Shown here: positions 16,424 to 26,016 of the stretch, one piece after another | Numbering within the stretch: the stretch's first letter is position 1 | Layout of the letters: the number at the start of each line of letters is the position of its first letter | Source: Halobellus inordinatus | GTDB taxonomy: Archaea > Halobacteriota > Halobacteria > Halobacteriales > Haloferacaceae | Assembly (NCBI RefSeq): GCF_024464655.1 | Contig: NZ_JANHAV010000011.1 | Coordinates: 49,349-113,348, forward strand | Reading direction: 5' to 3' | Length of the DNA stretch: 64,000 bases | The notes under the pieces: generated by a model | Databases searched by the model: none | What the model was told of the DNA's origin: nothing | The model's input: the letters and a program-made list of their open reading frames with translations, nothing else | Made by a program: the position numbers and the translations under genes

Positions 16424-17917
16424 TTACCAGGAATCTTCGAACAGATTCCGGTACGCGTCGATCCGATCTTCGCTGGGCGGCGACGTCGCAAGCGTCACCA
16501 CGAGCATCAACGCGATCTGAAGGACCAAGAGGGGGATGACCGGAAGGAAACCGAAGGTGAGACTTCCCGGCAGCAGACCCAACTGGAACCCCCAGATCCC
16601 GGCGAAGCCGACCGCGAGCCCGAGGGCCGAGGCTTCTTTCGTCACGCGTTCGGAGTAGAACGACGAGACGATCGGGAAGAACATCAGCGCGTAGCCGCTG
16701 AACGCGAAGATCGTCGTATCGATGATCGATTCCCGCGTGAGAAGCGCCGCGACGTAGGCGATCGCGAGGATGAGGACGATAAAGATCCGCGTGGCGAAGA
16801 CCTCAGCGCGGTCGGTGATGTCGACGAACGGCCGGAGGATGTCCTCGGTGAGCATCGTCGCCAGCGTGAGCACCTGGCCGTCAAGCGTAGACATCAGTGC
16901 CGCGAGGATCCCCGCCAGTGCGAGGCCGACCAGCCACGTCGGGAAGTTCGCCTGAATCAGTGCCGGGAGGATGAAGTCGGGGTTGTCGATGTTCGGGAAC
17001 TGCCCGACGCCCCAGAATCCGAGCATCACCGCCGGGCCCCACGTCAGCATCAACGCGATTGGGTAGACGACGGCAGTCCGCTGGAGTTTGCGACTGGAGC
17101 GGCCGGTCATATACCGAATGAACAGGTGCGGGAGGATGAACGTCTCAATCGAGACCAAGACCGCGACCGACACGTAACTCTTCCACTGCAGCGGCGGGAG
17201 ATCCGCGCGGTTCAAGAGCGCTGGATTGACTTCGAGCGCGGCGCTGGTCGCCGCTCGGAAGCCGCCGAGTTGCTGCGGGATGACGAGCGCGAATCCGACG
17301 AGCGCGACGACGAAGATCGCACCCTGGAAGGCGTTCGTCCACCCTGTTCCGCGCATCCCGCCGGTTGAGACGTACGCCAAGACGACGAGCGTGATGATCA
17401 GGCCACCAGCCCAGTACGGGACGAATCCGTCGGTGAGTGACTGGAACGCGATGCCGCCGCCCTGGATGCCGACGAGCAGGTACGGCACCGTCCAGAACGT
17501 GAAAAGCAACATCGCGAACAGGCCGAGATACTTCGACTCAAAGCGGTGATTCAACACCTGCGCGGGCGTGATGTGCCCGAAACGCTTCCCGATGAGCCAG
17601 ATGCGGTGACCGATCGTCATCATCAACAGCGGGAAGGTGAACACGAGGAGGCCAATGAAGTAGCCGTAGGCGTTGGGGCCGATATTGTAAGCCAGCCCCG
17701 GCGCGCCGATCATCACGACGGCGGACATATTCGTCGCGAACAGTGCGGCCAGGAGGACAATCGTGCCGAACGAGCGACTCGCCATCAGGTACTCCTCGCG
17801 AGATCCGCCCGTTCGACTGGACGCGTACTGTCCGACCCCGAGGACGAGAGTCAGGTAACCGACGATGATGGCGAGGATCAACGCGATATCAGAGGTAAGT
17901 GCAACCATCGTCGTCAC
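16424..17917 (-). CDS. Sodium:solute symporter (SSS family)
   Basis: 497 residues with about 13 hydrophobic helices, SSS/SLC5 family. Landmarks are GGSREEYLMASRSFG near residues 36-50 (the conserved loop after helix 1), TNAFQGAIFVVALVGFALV, and the long RYMTGRSSRKLQRTAVVYP loop. Starts are GTG 17917, directly against the stop of the small membrane partner, or ATG 17908. The partner arrangement resembles PanF/YhdT-type transporters, so a carboxylate substrate is plausible but unproven. The 152-bp AT-rich gap after it holds no gene. Confidence 0.9.
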   Translation of the reverse strand: MTTMVALTSDIALILAIIVGYLTLVLGVGQYASSRTGGSREEYLMASRSFGTIVLLAALFATNMSAVVMIGAPGLAYNIGPNAYGYFIGLLVFTFPLLMMTIGHRIWLIGKRFGHITPAQVLNHRFESKYLGLFAMLLFTFWTVPYLLVGIQGGGIAFQSLTDGFVPYWAGGLIITLVVLAYVSTGGMRGTGWTNAFQGAIFVVALVGFALVIPQQLGGFRAATSAALEVNPALLNRADLPPLQWKSYVSVAVLVSIETFILPHLFIRYMTGRSSRKLQRTAVVYPIALMLTWGPAVMLGFWGVGQFPNIDNPDFILPALIQANFPTWLVGLALAGILAALMSTLDGQVLTLATMLTEDILRPFVDITDRAEVFATRIFIVLILAIAYVAALLTRESIIDTTIFAFSGYALMFFPIVSSFYSERVTKEASALGLAVGFAGIWGFQLGLLPGSLTFGFLPVIPLLVLQIALMLVVTLATSPPSEDRIDAYRNLFEDSW

Positions 17918-18193
17918 CTACTGATTGGGATCCATCGGGTTGTCGTTCGGCGTGCTCACGTCGTCGCGCTCCTCACCCTTCGGCGCGACCGTGTACACCC
18001 AGTACAGGAGGATCACCGCGAGGACGGTGTACGCCAGATCGAAGGCCAACTGAACGGGCAGCCAGCCGAACAGCAGTCCGGCGTCCATCAGTCCGATCAC
18101 TGACGAGTGGTGTAGAACCACCATCCCAACGAGCATTACGACGATTGCCGCATTCCGCGGCGTATTCGGATACCACACGCTATCTTTGAACAT
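17918..18193 (-). CDS. Small membrane partner of the sodium symporter
   Basis: 91 residues from ATG 18193; an upstream ATG at 18223 would add ten. Two hydrophobic helices lie at about 16-36 and 46-70, separated by a short LLFGWLPVQLAFDL loop, and the tail is charged. Size, two-helix topology and position directly before an SSS symporter match the DUF3311/YhdT-like small subunits found with PanF-type carriers. Its stop abuts the symporter GTG, so the two are translated from one mRNA. Its exact role in transport is unknown. Confidence 0.75.
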   Translation of the reverse strand: MFKDSVWYPNTPRNAAIVVMLVGMVVLHHSSVIGLMDAGLLFGWLPVQLAFDLAYTVLAVILLYWVYTVAPKGEERDDVSTPNDNPMDPNQ

Positions 18194-18278
18194 ACGCGTT
18201 CTGACATTCCAATACTCAAACATAATAAGCGTTCCTCCGATTACAAGTCGGTACGAATCGGGGGGCGAGGTAGAGCCG

Positions 18279-19757
18279 TTACTGCAGCACGTGCGCTGTC
18301 TCGTAGTGCGTCCGGAACGCGAACCAGAGCCCGTGGCGGCCGGGGATACGGGCGCGCGTCTCGCCGTCGTCGGATCGAAGCTCGTTGCGCGTCAGTTCCC
18401 AGCGGGTACCCGCCTTGTCGACGAGGGCGACGCCATCTCCATCTTCGACGCGTTCGACCGACGTCGACGGCGCTTCGTAGACGGCGACGTCGTCTGTAGC
18501 ATCCAGGAGGACGACGACGTCGCGACCGGCGACCTCGGCTTCCAGGACGTCCCCGTCACGCTCACGCAGGTCGTCGATCGGGACGGCCCACACCTCGTCG
18601 GGGTCGTCGCCGGTGATCCCGTAGACCGACGCCTTCTCGGGAAGTGGTCCGTCCTCGCGACGCACGCCGGGTTGGACGATCTCCTCGCGGTTCCAGTAGT
18701 GCTCGAAGAAGTCGATGTTGCCGTCGTAGTGCGAGTAGTCGTAGCCGTAGCCCGTCTCGATGTCGAGCGCGAGCGTGTCGGGGTACTGCTCTTTCCAATC
18801 GCCCCACTCGGTCTGTGTGACGGCGAACTGATTCAGGAAGCGATCGGGGTCCTCGGCGAGCATCTCTCCGCCGATCGGCGTGCCGGCGTGCTGGTCCCAC
18901 AGCGTCTCGGTCTCCTCGTCGTACATCACCTTGTTACCGGATGCCAGCATCCCAGTGCTGCCGAACGTTCGGACTCTCTTCTCGCCGTCGACCTCGACCC
19001 GTCGGTCGTAGAGGATCGGCGCGTTACAGAGCGTGCAGTACGTGAGACTCACCGGCACGCCGTCGAGTTCGGCGTTCAGCAGTTCGTGCGGAAACAGGAC
19101 CCAGCGCGGCACTGCATACTGTGTCCCCTCGATCTCGAAACCGAACACGACGTGGTCGTCGTCGAGATAGCGTTCGGGAGTGTGGTCCTGCTGGTCCGTG
19201 CTGTCGCCGCTCGCGTCGGTCTCCACCGCATCGCCGGGGACGAACGATGGGGCGTTCAGCGCGGCGAGGAACGAGCGATCGCAGTTACCCCAGCGGATTC
19301 CCTGGAGATCGAACTCACGCGGCTCACAATCGAGGAGGCCACCGACCGGCGGGAGATACGATCGATAGAGCCGGAGTTTCCATTCGTCGAACCCCGCCAG
19401 CGGGTCGATCTCCTGCTGGGAGTACCACGACTCCCACTCGACCCACGCGTGCTCGGAGTCGAAATTCGGTTCGGCGAGCGTCGCGAGGGCGTCGCGAACG
19501 CCCGGCCACCGAACTTCGGGGAGTTCGAGGTAGCGCGGTGGGTCCCGATCGCGGAGCACCGCGGGAAAGCCGAACCGCTCCCAGTTGTTCGCGATGCCGT
19601 CGATGACGAGTACTTCGAGGAGGTGGGGGACGACTCGCTCGTCGCCCTCCTCGGCGAGCGCGTCGATGGCGGCAGCGTGTGCGTCGGCGTCGCGATCGAG
19701 TAACTGATCGACCAGTTCTTGCAACCGCTCGGTGGAAGGCTCGGATGACTGTGTCAC
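18279..19757 (-). CDS. DUF3179 domain protein
   Basis: 492 residues. An N-terminal 90-residue helical region has a HEAT-like feel (EEGDERVVPHLLEVLVIDG). A DUF3179 domain covers roughly residues 150-400: RWGNCDRSFLAALNAPSFVP, VPVSLTYCTLCNAPILYDRR and LFPHELLNAELDG. The CxxC in TYCTLC is the conserved family motif and suggests metal or heme binding. No signal peptide is visible, unlike many bacterial DUF3179 proteins. It is divergent from the large dehydrogenase at 19894. The biochemical function of the family is unknown. Confidence 0.85.
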   Translation of the reverse strand: MTQSSEPSTERLQELVDQLLDRDADAHAAAIDALAEEGDERVVPHLLEVLVIDGIANNWERFGFPAVLRDRDPPRYLELPEVRWPGVRDALATLAEPNFDSEHAWVEWESWYSQQEIDPLAGFDEWKLRLYRSYLPPVGGLLDCEPREFDLQGIRWGNCDRSFLAALNAPSFVPGDAVETDASGDSTDQQDHTPERYLDDDHVVFGFEIEGTQYAVPRWVLFPHELLNAELDGVPVSLTYCTLCNAPILYDRRVEVDGEKRVRTFGSTGMLASGNKVMYDEETETLWDQHAGTPIGGEMLAEDPDRFLNQFAVTQTEWGDWKEQYPDTLALDIETGYGYDYSHYDGNIDFFEHYWNREEIVQPGVRREDGPLPEKASVYGITGDDPDEVWAVPIDDLRERDGDVLEAEVAGRDVVVLLDATDDVAVYEAPSTSVERVEDGDGVALVDKAGTRWELTRNELRSDDGETRARIPGRHGLWFAFRTHYETAHVLQ

Positions 19758-19893
19758 GGTACCATACCGAATGTCGATACCGTGTGAAAACAGTATCTAT
19801 GGCGGTTGTCCGTGATAGAGACCGTCACGAGAAGTGTTCACGGTGTGCCGACAACGGCGGGTATAAGTGATAGTTACCCTCAGTAGTACGCAT

Positions 19894-22800
19894 ATGTCTG
19901 ACCGCGACAGCGATGCCGTTCCCGACGGCGGTGTAGCCACCGCCGACCCGGCGAGAGACGCCCGTTCGAACTACCAGTACGTCTCCGAGGAGGTCGAACG
20001 GCCGGATCTGGTCGACGCGCTCTCGAAACGCGTCGACGGTGAAGTCCGCTTCGACACCTACACTCGGCAGATGTACGCGACCGACGCCAGCGCGTTCGAG
20101 GTGACGCCTATCGGCGTCGTCTTCCCGACCTCGACCGACGACGTCGCGAGCGTCGTCTCCTACTGCGCCAAAGAGGAGATTCCGGTGCTCCCGCGCGGCG
20201 GCGGGACGAGCCTCGCCGGCCAGACGGTCAACGAGGCCGTCGTCCTCGACTTCTCGCGCCATATGGACGCCGTTTACGACGTCGACCCCGACGCGCGAGA
20301 GGCGCACGTTCAGTCTGGGGCCATCCTCGCGACGCTCAACGATCAGGCGGCCGAGTACGGCCTGACGTTCGGCCCCGACCCGGCGGCCGGCAACCGAAGC
20401 GCCATCGGCGGCGCGATCGGCAACAACTCCACCGGCGCGCACTCGCTCGTCTACGAGAAGACCGATCACTACGTCGAGGAAGTCGAGGTCGTCCTCTCGG
20501 ACGGCACGGTCACGACCTTCGGTGAGGTCAGCGTCGACGAATTACGCGAGCGGGCCGACCCCGACGGCGACGCCGAGGCGAAGATCGCCGCCGGGGTGAT
20601 CGAGGTCCTCGACGAACAGGCCAAGGAGATCCACAAGCGCTACCCCGAGATGAAGCGGAACGTCTCGGGCTACAACCTCGACCGCCTGCTCGCCGAAGCC
20701 GAGGGCGAATACGGCGAGGAGGGCGTCGTCAACCTCGCGCGCCTGCTCGCCGGCTCCGAAGGGACGCTCGCGGTCGTCACCGAGGCGACCGTCTCGCTGG
20801 AACCGCTTCCGGAGACGAAGTCGGTCGCGCTCTTGACGTACGACAGCGTCGTCGACACCGTCAGCGACGTCGTGCACGTGCTGGAGCACGATCCCGCGGC
20901 GGTCGAGCTCATCGACGACGTACTCATCGGGCTGGCCTCGAACACGACGGAGTTCGCCGACGCCGCCGGGAAACTCCCCGACCGGACGGAGGCCGCACTC
21001 CTCGTGGAGTTCTACGCCGAAGACGACGAGGACGGCCGCGAGAAGGTTCGGAAGCTCCTCGAAGACCGCGTACCCGGTCGCGGCGACGGCGACGACGCGG
21101 CGGACGCCGACGCCGAACGCTTCGCGTTCGACGCGCTAGAGGCCCACGAGAAGGCGGACCGAAAGGAACTCTGGAAGCTTCGGAAGTCCGGCCTCCCGAT
21201 CCTGCTGGGGCGCACCAGCGACGCGAAACACATCAGTTTCCTCGAAGACTGCGCCGTCCCGCCGGAGCACCTCCCGAGGTTCGTCACCGAGTTCCAGTCG
21301 GTCCTCGAAGAGCACGACACCTTCGCGTCGTTCTACGCCCACGCCGGCCCCGGCGTCCTGCACGTCCGCCCGCTCGTCAACACGAAGTCGCAGGCGGATC
21401 TGGACGCGATGCAGGCCATCGGCGAGGCCGTGACCGACCTCGTCGTCGAACTCGGTGGCTCGGTCTCCGGCGAGCACGGCGACGGCCGCGCGCGGACCCA
21501 GTGGAACCGGAAGCTCTACGGCGATCAGCTCTGGGACGCGTTCCAGGATCTCAAGACCGCGTTCGACCCCGACTGGCTGCTCAACCCCGGCCAGGTCTGC
21601 GGCGACGTCTCGCTCACCGAGAACCTCCGGTTCGATCCCGAGTACGAGTTCGACGCCGGCTTCGACTCGGCGCTGGAGTGGGACAACGAGAACGGAATGC
21701 AGGGGATGGTCGAACTCTGTCACGGCTGCGGTGGCTGCCGCACCCAGCAGACCGAGGGCGGCGTGATGTGTCCGACCTACCGCGCGGCCGACGAGGAGAT
21801 TACCGCCACGCGCGGCCGAGCGAATATGCTCCGGCAGGCGATGAGCGGCGACCTCCCGGACGACCCGACCGACGAGGAGTTCGTCACCGAGGTGATGGAC
21901 CTCTGTATCGGCTGTAAGGGCTGTGCGAACGACTGTCCGAGCGAGGTCGACCTCGCGAAGCTCAAAGCCGAGGTGACTCACGCCTACCACGAGGAACACG
22001 GCTCCTCGCTGCGCTCGAAGATGTTCGCCAACTTCGACGTCTTAGCGAAACTCGGGAGCACGTTCGCACCCGTCTCGAACTGGGCGTCGAAGGTGCCCGG
22101 CGCGCGCGCCGTGATGGAACAGACCATCGGCATCGCGAGCGACCGCACGCTCCCCACGTTCGAGCGCGAGACGGTCCAGAAGTGGTTCAAAAAGCGCGGT
22201 GGATCCCGGGTCACCGCCGACGAGGCCGACCGCCACGTCCTCCTGATCCCGGACACGTACACGAACTACAGTCACCCCGACGTCGGGAAGGCGTCCGTGG
22301 AAGTGCTCGAAGCCGCGGGCGTCCACGTCGAAGTCGCAGACGTCACCGACGTGGGGCGGCCGGCGTTCTCGAAAGGCTTCCTCGACGTCGCCCGCGAGAC
22401 GGCCGCGGAGACGGTCGACGCGCTCGTCCCGCGGATCGAGAACGGGTGGGACGTCGTCGTCCCCGAACCCTCCGACGCGGTGATGCTGCAGTCAGACTAC
22501 GGCGACCTGCTCTCGGGCAGCGACGTCGAGACGGTACAGGCGAACAGTTACGGCGTCTGTGAGTACCTCGACACGTATCGACTCGACGAGCAGATCGACT
22601 TCGACGCCCCCGACCGCTCGATCGCGTACCACGGACATTGCCACCAGAAGGCGACGAAGAAAGACCACCACGCGGTCGGCGTGCTCCGGCGGGCGGGCTA
22701 CCGCGTGGATCCGCTGGACTCGGGCTGCTGTGGGATGGCCGGGACGTTCGGCTACGAGTCCGAACACCGCGCGATGAGCGAGGCGATCGGCGAGACGCTC

Positions 22801-22980
22801 AAGGGCCAGGTCGACGCCAGCGAGGCGGAATCGGTCGTCGCACCCGGCGCGTCCTGCCGGACCCAACTCAACGATCTCGGGGCGACCGTCGACCCGGCGC
22901 TGTTCCCCGATCACGACGGAAGCCACGACGAGCCGCCGACGCCGATCGAGGCGCTCGCGGCCGGACTGGCCGGTCGGTAG
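19894..22980 (+). CDS. FAD-linked D-2-hydroxyacid (lactate/glycolate) dehydrogenase fused to Fe-S subunit
   Basis: 1028 residues combining what bacteria often split into GlcD/Dld and GlpC/GlcF parts. The FAD-binding PCMH domain (about residues 50-270) has PRGGGTSLAGQTVNEAVVLD, and an FAD-oxidase C-terminal domain follows to about 570. Ferredoxin-like cysteines are CHGCGGC near 609 and CIGCKGCANDC near 670. A CCG-type cluster domain includes CHQKATKKDHH near 915 and SGCCGMAGTFGYESEH near 944. It probably oxidises D-lactate or a related 2-hydroxyacid and passes electrons to the quinone pool. The start is ATG 19894. Such fusions are common in haloarchaea. Confidence 0.88.
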   Translation: MSDRDSDAVPDGGVATADPARDARSNYQYVSEEVERPDLVDALSKRVDGEVRFDTYTRQMYATDASAFEVTPIGVVFPTSTDDVASVVSYCAKEEIPVLPRGGGTSLAGQTVNEAVVLDFSRHMDAVYDVDPDAREAHVQSGAILATLNDQAAEYGLTFGPDPAAGNRSAIGGAIGNNSTGAHSLVYEKTDHYVEEVEVVLSDGTVTTFGEVSVDELRERADPDGDAEAKIAAGVIEVLDEQAKEIHKRYPEMKRNVSGYNLDRLLAEAEGEYGEEGVVNLARLLAGSEGTLAVVTEATVSLEPLPETKSVALLTYDSVVDTVSDVVHVLEHDPAAVELIDDVLIGLASNTTEFADAAGKLPDRTEAALLVEFYAEDDEDGREKVRKLLEDRVPGRGDGDDAADADAERFAFDALEAHEKADRKELWKLRKSGLPILLGRTSDAKHISFLEDCAVPPEHLPRFVTEFQSVLEEHDTFASFYAHAGPGVLHVRPLVNTKSQADLDAMQAIGEAVTDLVVELGGSVSGEHGDGRARTQWNRKLYGDQLWDAFQDLKTAFDPDWLLNPGQVCGDVSLTENLRFDPEYEFDAGFDSALEWDNENGMQGMVELCHGCGGCRTQQTEGGVMCPTYRAADEEITATRGRANMLRQAMSGDLPDDPTDEEFVTEVMDLCIGCKGCANDCPSEVDLAKLKAEVTHAYHEEHGSSLRSKMFANFDVLAKLGSTFAPVSNWASKVPGARAVMEQTIGIASDRTLPTFERETVQKWFKKRGGSRVTADEADRHVLLIPDTYTNYSHPDVGKASVEVLEAAGVHVEVADVTDVGRPAFSKGFLDVARETAAETVDALVPRIENGWDVVVPEPSDAVMLQSDYGDLLSGSDVETVQANSYGVCEYLDTYRLDEQIDFDAPDRSIAYHGHCHQKATKKDHHAVGVLRRAGYRVDPLDSGCCGMAGTFGYESEHRAMSEAIGETLKGQVDASEAESVVAPGASCRTQLNDLGATVDPALFPDHDGSHDEPPTPIEALAAGLAGR

Positions 22981-23055
22981 TCGGTCCGAGGCGGTAGCCG
23001 GAACGCGATTCGTCGCGGCCGCGGTCGCGGGCGTTCTCGTCCGGTGCGATTGCAG

Positions 23056-24258
23056 TTACAGTTGCGGACTCGTTTTCGGAGCCGTCCCCCGGTAGAACAG
23101 CCCCGCACCGAGGAGCGTCAGCCCGCCGACGGTGAGCAGCGGGACGACGTACCCGTTCGTCACTCCCAAGAGGAGGTTCAGCCCGATCGGGACGAGGAAG
23201 GCGGTCGCCGCTTCGGCGACCGTGAACACCCCGACGATGGCGGTCGCGTTCGCCGGGCCGAACCGCTCGATGATGATCGGCGAGAACAGCGGCGCGATCG
23301 CTCCGAGTCCGATCCCGAACGTCACGAGCAGCACGTACATCAGCGGTTCCGTGCCCGTCCACGGGAGGACGACCATCCCGGCCGCCGCGAGGAGCGTTCC
23401 GACGGCCAGCGTCACCCGCATCCCGATGCGATCGGCGAACTCACCGCTGGCGACGCGGGCGACGACGCTGACGCCGCCCACGATGCCGAACGCAGTGGCG
23501 GCGACCGCTCGGGAGATCCCGCCCGTGGTGAGAATGCCCACGAGGTCCGCCGAGAGGAGGAAGTACCAACTCCACAGGAGCGCGAAGCCGACGAGGCTGG
23601 ACACGAATCGGCCGTCGGTCAGGTTCGACCGGAGCCACGCGACGTCGACCGGTGCGGTACCCTGCGCGCGGAGTTCCGGCGGCCGGCGGTAGACGACGGC
23701 GGCGACGAGGATTACGAGTACCGTCGCGCCCCCGACGACGACGAACGCCTCCCGGATGCCCGTCCGTTCGAGCAACCACACCCAGACCGGCGGCAACACG
23801 AAAATCCCGAGGCCGTTGCCGGCCATCGTGATCCCCATTGCGCGGCCCTCGTACTGCTCGAACCACTGCGGCACGAGCGAGATGACGATCACGAACATCG
23901 TGCCCCCGGCCGTCCCCAAGAGCCCGAATACGACGGCGAGTCCGAGATACGACGACGAGATCTGCAAGAGTCCGATCGCGACACCGAAGACCGCGCCGGC
24001 CGTGGCGACGACCGGGCGAAGCGGCACGCGCGCGATCAGGATCCCGATCGTCCCGCCCGCGATGTAGAACGCCGCCGTCGTGATCGAAAAGATGGACGAG
24101 AGCCGGAGACTCGACAGTCCGAACGCGTCGCCGAGTGCCTGTGAGTAGACGGTAAACGTGAAGATCACACCCCAGACGAGCACGAGTACGAGCAGTCCGA
24201 GCGCCGCAACGATCCAACTAGTCACCGAATCGAACGCGGAGTCGTGTTCGTCGTTCAT
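23056..24258 (-). CDS. MFS transporter (oxalate/formate-antiporter-like)
   Basis: About 400 residues with twelve hydrophobic helices. Central features are the MFS loop 2-3 pattern (GILIARVPLRPVVATAG), the GTAGGTMFVIVISLVPQWF block resembling monocarboxylate carriers of the OxlT group, and GEFADRIGMR between helices 8 and 9. ATG 24258 (MNDEHDS) is preferred because the preceding in-frame sequence is low-complexity; ATGs at 24276 and 24408 are alternatives. It is divergent from an aldehyde dehydrogenase, so a carboxylate or aldehyde-derived acid is a plausible substrate. Confidence 0.85.
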   Translation of the reverse strand: MNDEHDSAFDSVTSWIVAALGLLVLVLVWGVIFTFTVYSQALGDAFGLSSLRLSSIFSITTAAFYIAGGTIGILIARVPLRPVVATAGAVFGVAIGLLQISSSYLGLAVVFGLLGTAGGTMFVIVISLVPQWFEQYEGRAMGITMAGNGLGIFVLPPVWVWLLERTGIREAFVVVGGATVLVILVAAVVYRRPPELRAQGTAPVDVAWLRSNLTDGRFVSSLVGFALLWSWYFLLSADLVGILTTGGISRAVAATAFGIVGGVSVVARVASGEFADRIGMRVTLAVGTLLAAAGMVVLPWTGTEPLMYVLLVTFGIGLGAIAPLFSPIIIERFGPANATAIVGVFTVAEAATAFLVPIGLNLLLGVTNGYVVPLLTVGGLTLLGAGLFYRGTAPKTSPQL

Positions 24259-24515
24259 CGCTGGGACCTGTCGCATCTCGATCGCGGGTGCCTCTGCGAG
24301 TCGCCGGACAGCGACCGCGAATCGAGGGCTCTGGCGTAAGAACCCTCCAGTGTCTCTTATTATTTTCCCATACAGAGGTGTGTCCCAAATGGCGGGAAGA
24401 TCCGGCACGTCGTCTCACCAGTCGGTACGAGAATTCGACAGTGTAGCCCGACGACAGCCGGTAAAAACGGCTATCTGACCAAACTTTCATTAGTGAATCC
24501 CGAGACTCTAGGAGT

Positions 24516-26015
24516 ATGGCACTCGAAGGCCAGTCAGGATACAGTATCGACGACGACTGGAGTCAACTCTATATCGGCGGCGAGTGGGTCGACGCTGAGA
24601 GCGGCGAGACGCTCGAAGTCGAGGACCCCTCGACGCGCGAGGTCGTCACGGAGGTCCCCCGCGCCACCGAGGCGGACGTCGACGCCGCCTACGAAGCCGC
24701 GGCGGAGGCCCAGTCCGAATGGGCCCAGACGCCGCCGGCCGAGCGCGAACAGCTCATCCACAGCCTCCAGCAGGTGATGGCAGAGCACAAAGAGGAGATC
24801 CTCGAGCTCTACACCACCGAAGCGGGTGCAATGCAAGGTGTATCGGACACCGGGTTCGAGCTCACGCAGGACCAGATCGGTGAGGCCGCGACGCTTCCGC
24901 GCCGGATGAAGGGCGAGCACGCCGCCTCGAACATCCCCGGCAAGGAGAACATCGTCGAGCGCGAGGCGAAAGGCGTCGTCACGGTCATCTCGCCGTGGAA
25001 CTTCCCGCTGAACCTCTCCGCGCGCGCGGTCGTCCCCGCCGTCGCGGCCGGTAACACGGTCGTCCTCAAGCCGGCGACGAACACCCCGGTCATCGGCGGA
25101 CTGCTGTTCGCGCGCCTGTTCGAGGAGGCCGGCTTCCCCGAGGGCGTCGTCAACGTCGTCACCGGCAAGGGCTCCGAAATCGGCGACCGCGTCGCCGGCC
25201 ACGAGGAGAGCGACGTCGTCGCGTTCACCGGTTCGACCGAGGTCGGTCGCCGCGTCGCCGCCACCGCAGCGGAGAACCTCGCCGTCCCGGCGATGGAACT
25301 CGGCGGCAACAACGCCCACATCGTCACCGACGAGGCCGACGTCGACGCCGCGGTCGACGCCGGCGTCTTCGGGTCGTTCATCCACCAGGGGCAGGTCTGC
25401 ATCTCCATCAACCGCCACCTCGTCCACGAGGACGTCTACGACGAGTACGTCGAGAAGCTAACCGAGCGCGCCTCCCAGCTCCCGGCCGGGAGCGCTCACG
25501 AGCACGTCGTCGTCGGCCCCATCATCGACGAGTCACAGCGCGACGAGATGCTCGACTACGTCGAGCGCACGGTCGAAGCGGGCGCGACGCTCGAAACCGG
25601 CGGCGACGTCGTCGAAATCGACGGCGTCGAGGACTCGCTGGTCGTCGAGCCGACGGTGCTCTCGGACGCGACGAACGATATGGCGGCCGCCTGCAACGAG
25701 CACTTCGGCCCCATCGCCCCCGTGATTCCGTTCTCGAACGTCGACGAGGCGATCGAACTCGCAAACGACACCGAGTACGGCCTCTCCGGTTCGGTCCACG
25801 CCGGCGACGTCGGCGCGGGCAAGCGCATCGCGAACCAGCTCGAGACGGGAATGGTCCACGTCAACGACCAGCCTGTCAACGACGAGGCGCACGTCCCGTT
25901 CAGCGGGACGGGCGCGTCGGGCATCGGCGGCTACAACAGCGAGGACTTCCTCGACGAGGTCACCGAGAAGAAGTGGATCTCGCTGCAGCACGAGCCGCGC
26001 GAGTTCCCGTTCTAA
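24516..26015 (+). CDS. NAD(P)-dependent aldehyde dehydrogenase
   Basis: 499 residues, normal ALDH length. The cofactor-domain block VISPWNFPLNLSARAVVPA lies near 158-176. FTGSTEVGRR, the general-base glutamate in MELGGNNAHIV, and the catalytic cysteine in HQGQVCISINR (near residue 293) are all present. GPIAPVIPF and the C-terminal HVNDQPVNDEAHVPFSG match aromatic-aldehyde (vanillin/benzaldehyde/salicylaldehyde) dehydrogenases, which suits the aromatic genes downstream. That substrate is inferred. It is followed after 1 nt by the SDR gene, so the two form an operon. Confidence 0.9.
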   Translation: MALEGQSGYSIDDDWSQLYIGGEWVDAESGETLEVEDPSTREVVTEVPRATEADVDAAYEAAAEAQSEWAQTPPAEREQLIHSLQQVMAEHKEEILELYTTEAGAMQGVSDTGFELTQDQIGEAATLPRRMKGEHAASNIPGKENIVEREAKGVVTVISPWNFPLNLSARAVVPAVAAGNTVVLKPATNTPVIGGLLFARLFEEAGFPEGVVNVVTGKGSEIGDRVAGHEESDVVAFTGSTEVGRRVAATAAENLAVPAMELGGNNAHIVTDEADVDAAVDAGVFGSFIHQGQVCISINRHLVHEDVYDEYVEKLTERASQLPAGSAHEHVVVGPIIDESQRDEMLDYVERTVEAGATLETGGDVVEIDGVEDSLVVEPTVLSDATNDMAAACNEHFGPIAPVIPFSNVDEAIELANDTEYGLSGSVHAGDVGAGKRIANQLETGMVHVNDQPVNDEAHVPFSGTGASGIGGYNSEDFLDEVTEKKWISLQHEPREFPF

Positions 26016-26016
26016 G

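Noticed and set aside
18186..19703. 505-codon plus-strand frame over the DUF3179 gene
   Set aside because: Shadow of the DUF3179 coding sequence; no recognisable domain.
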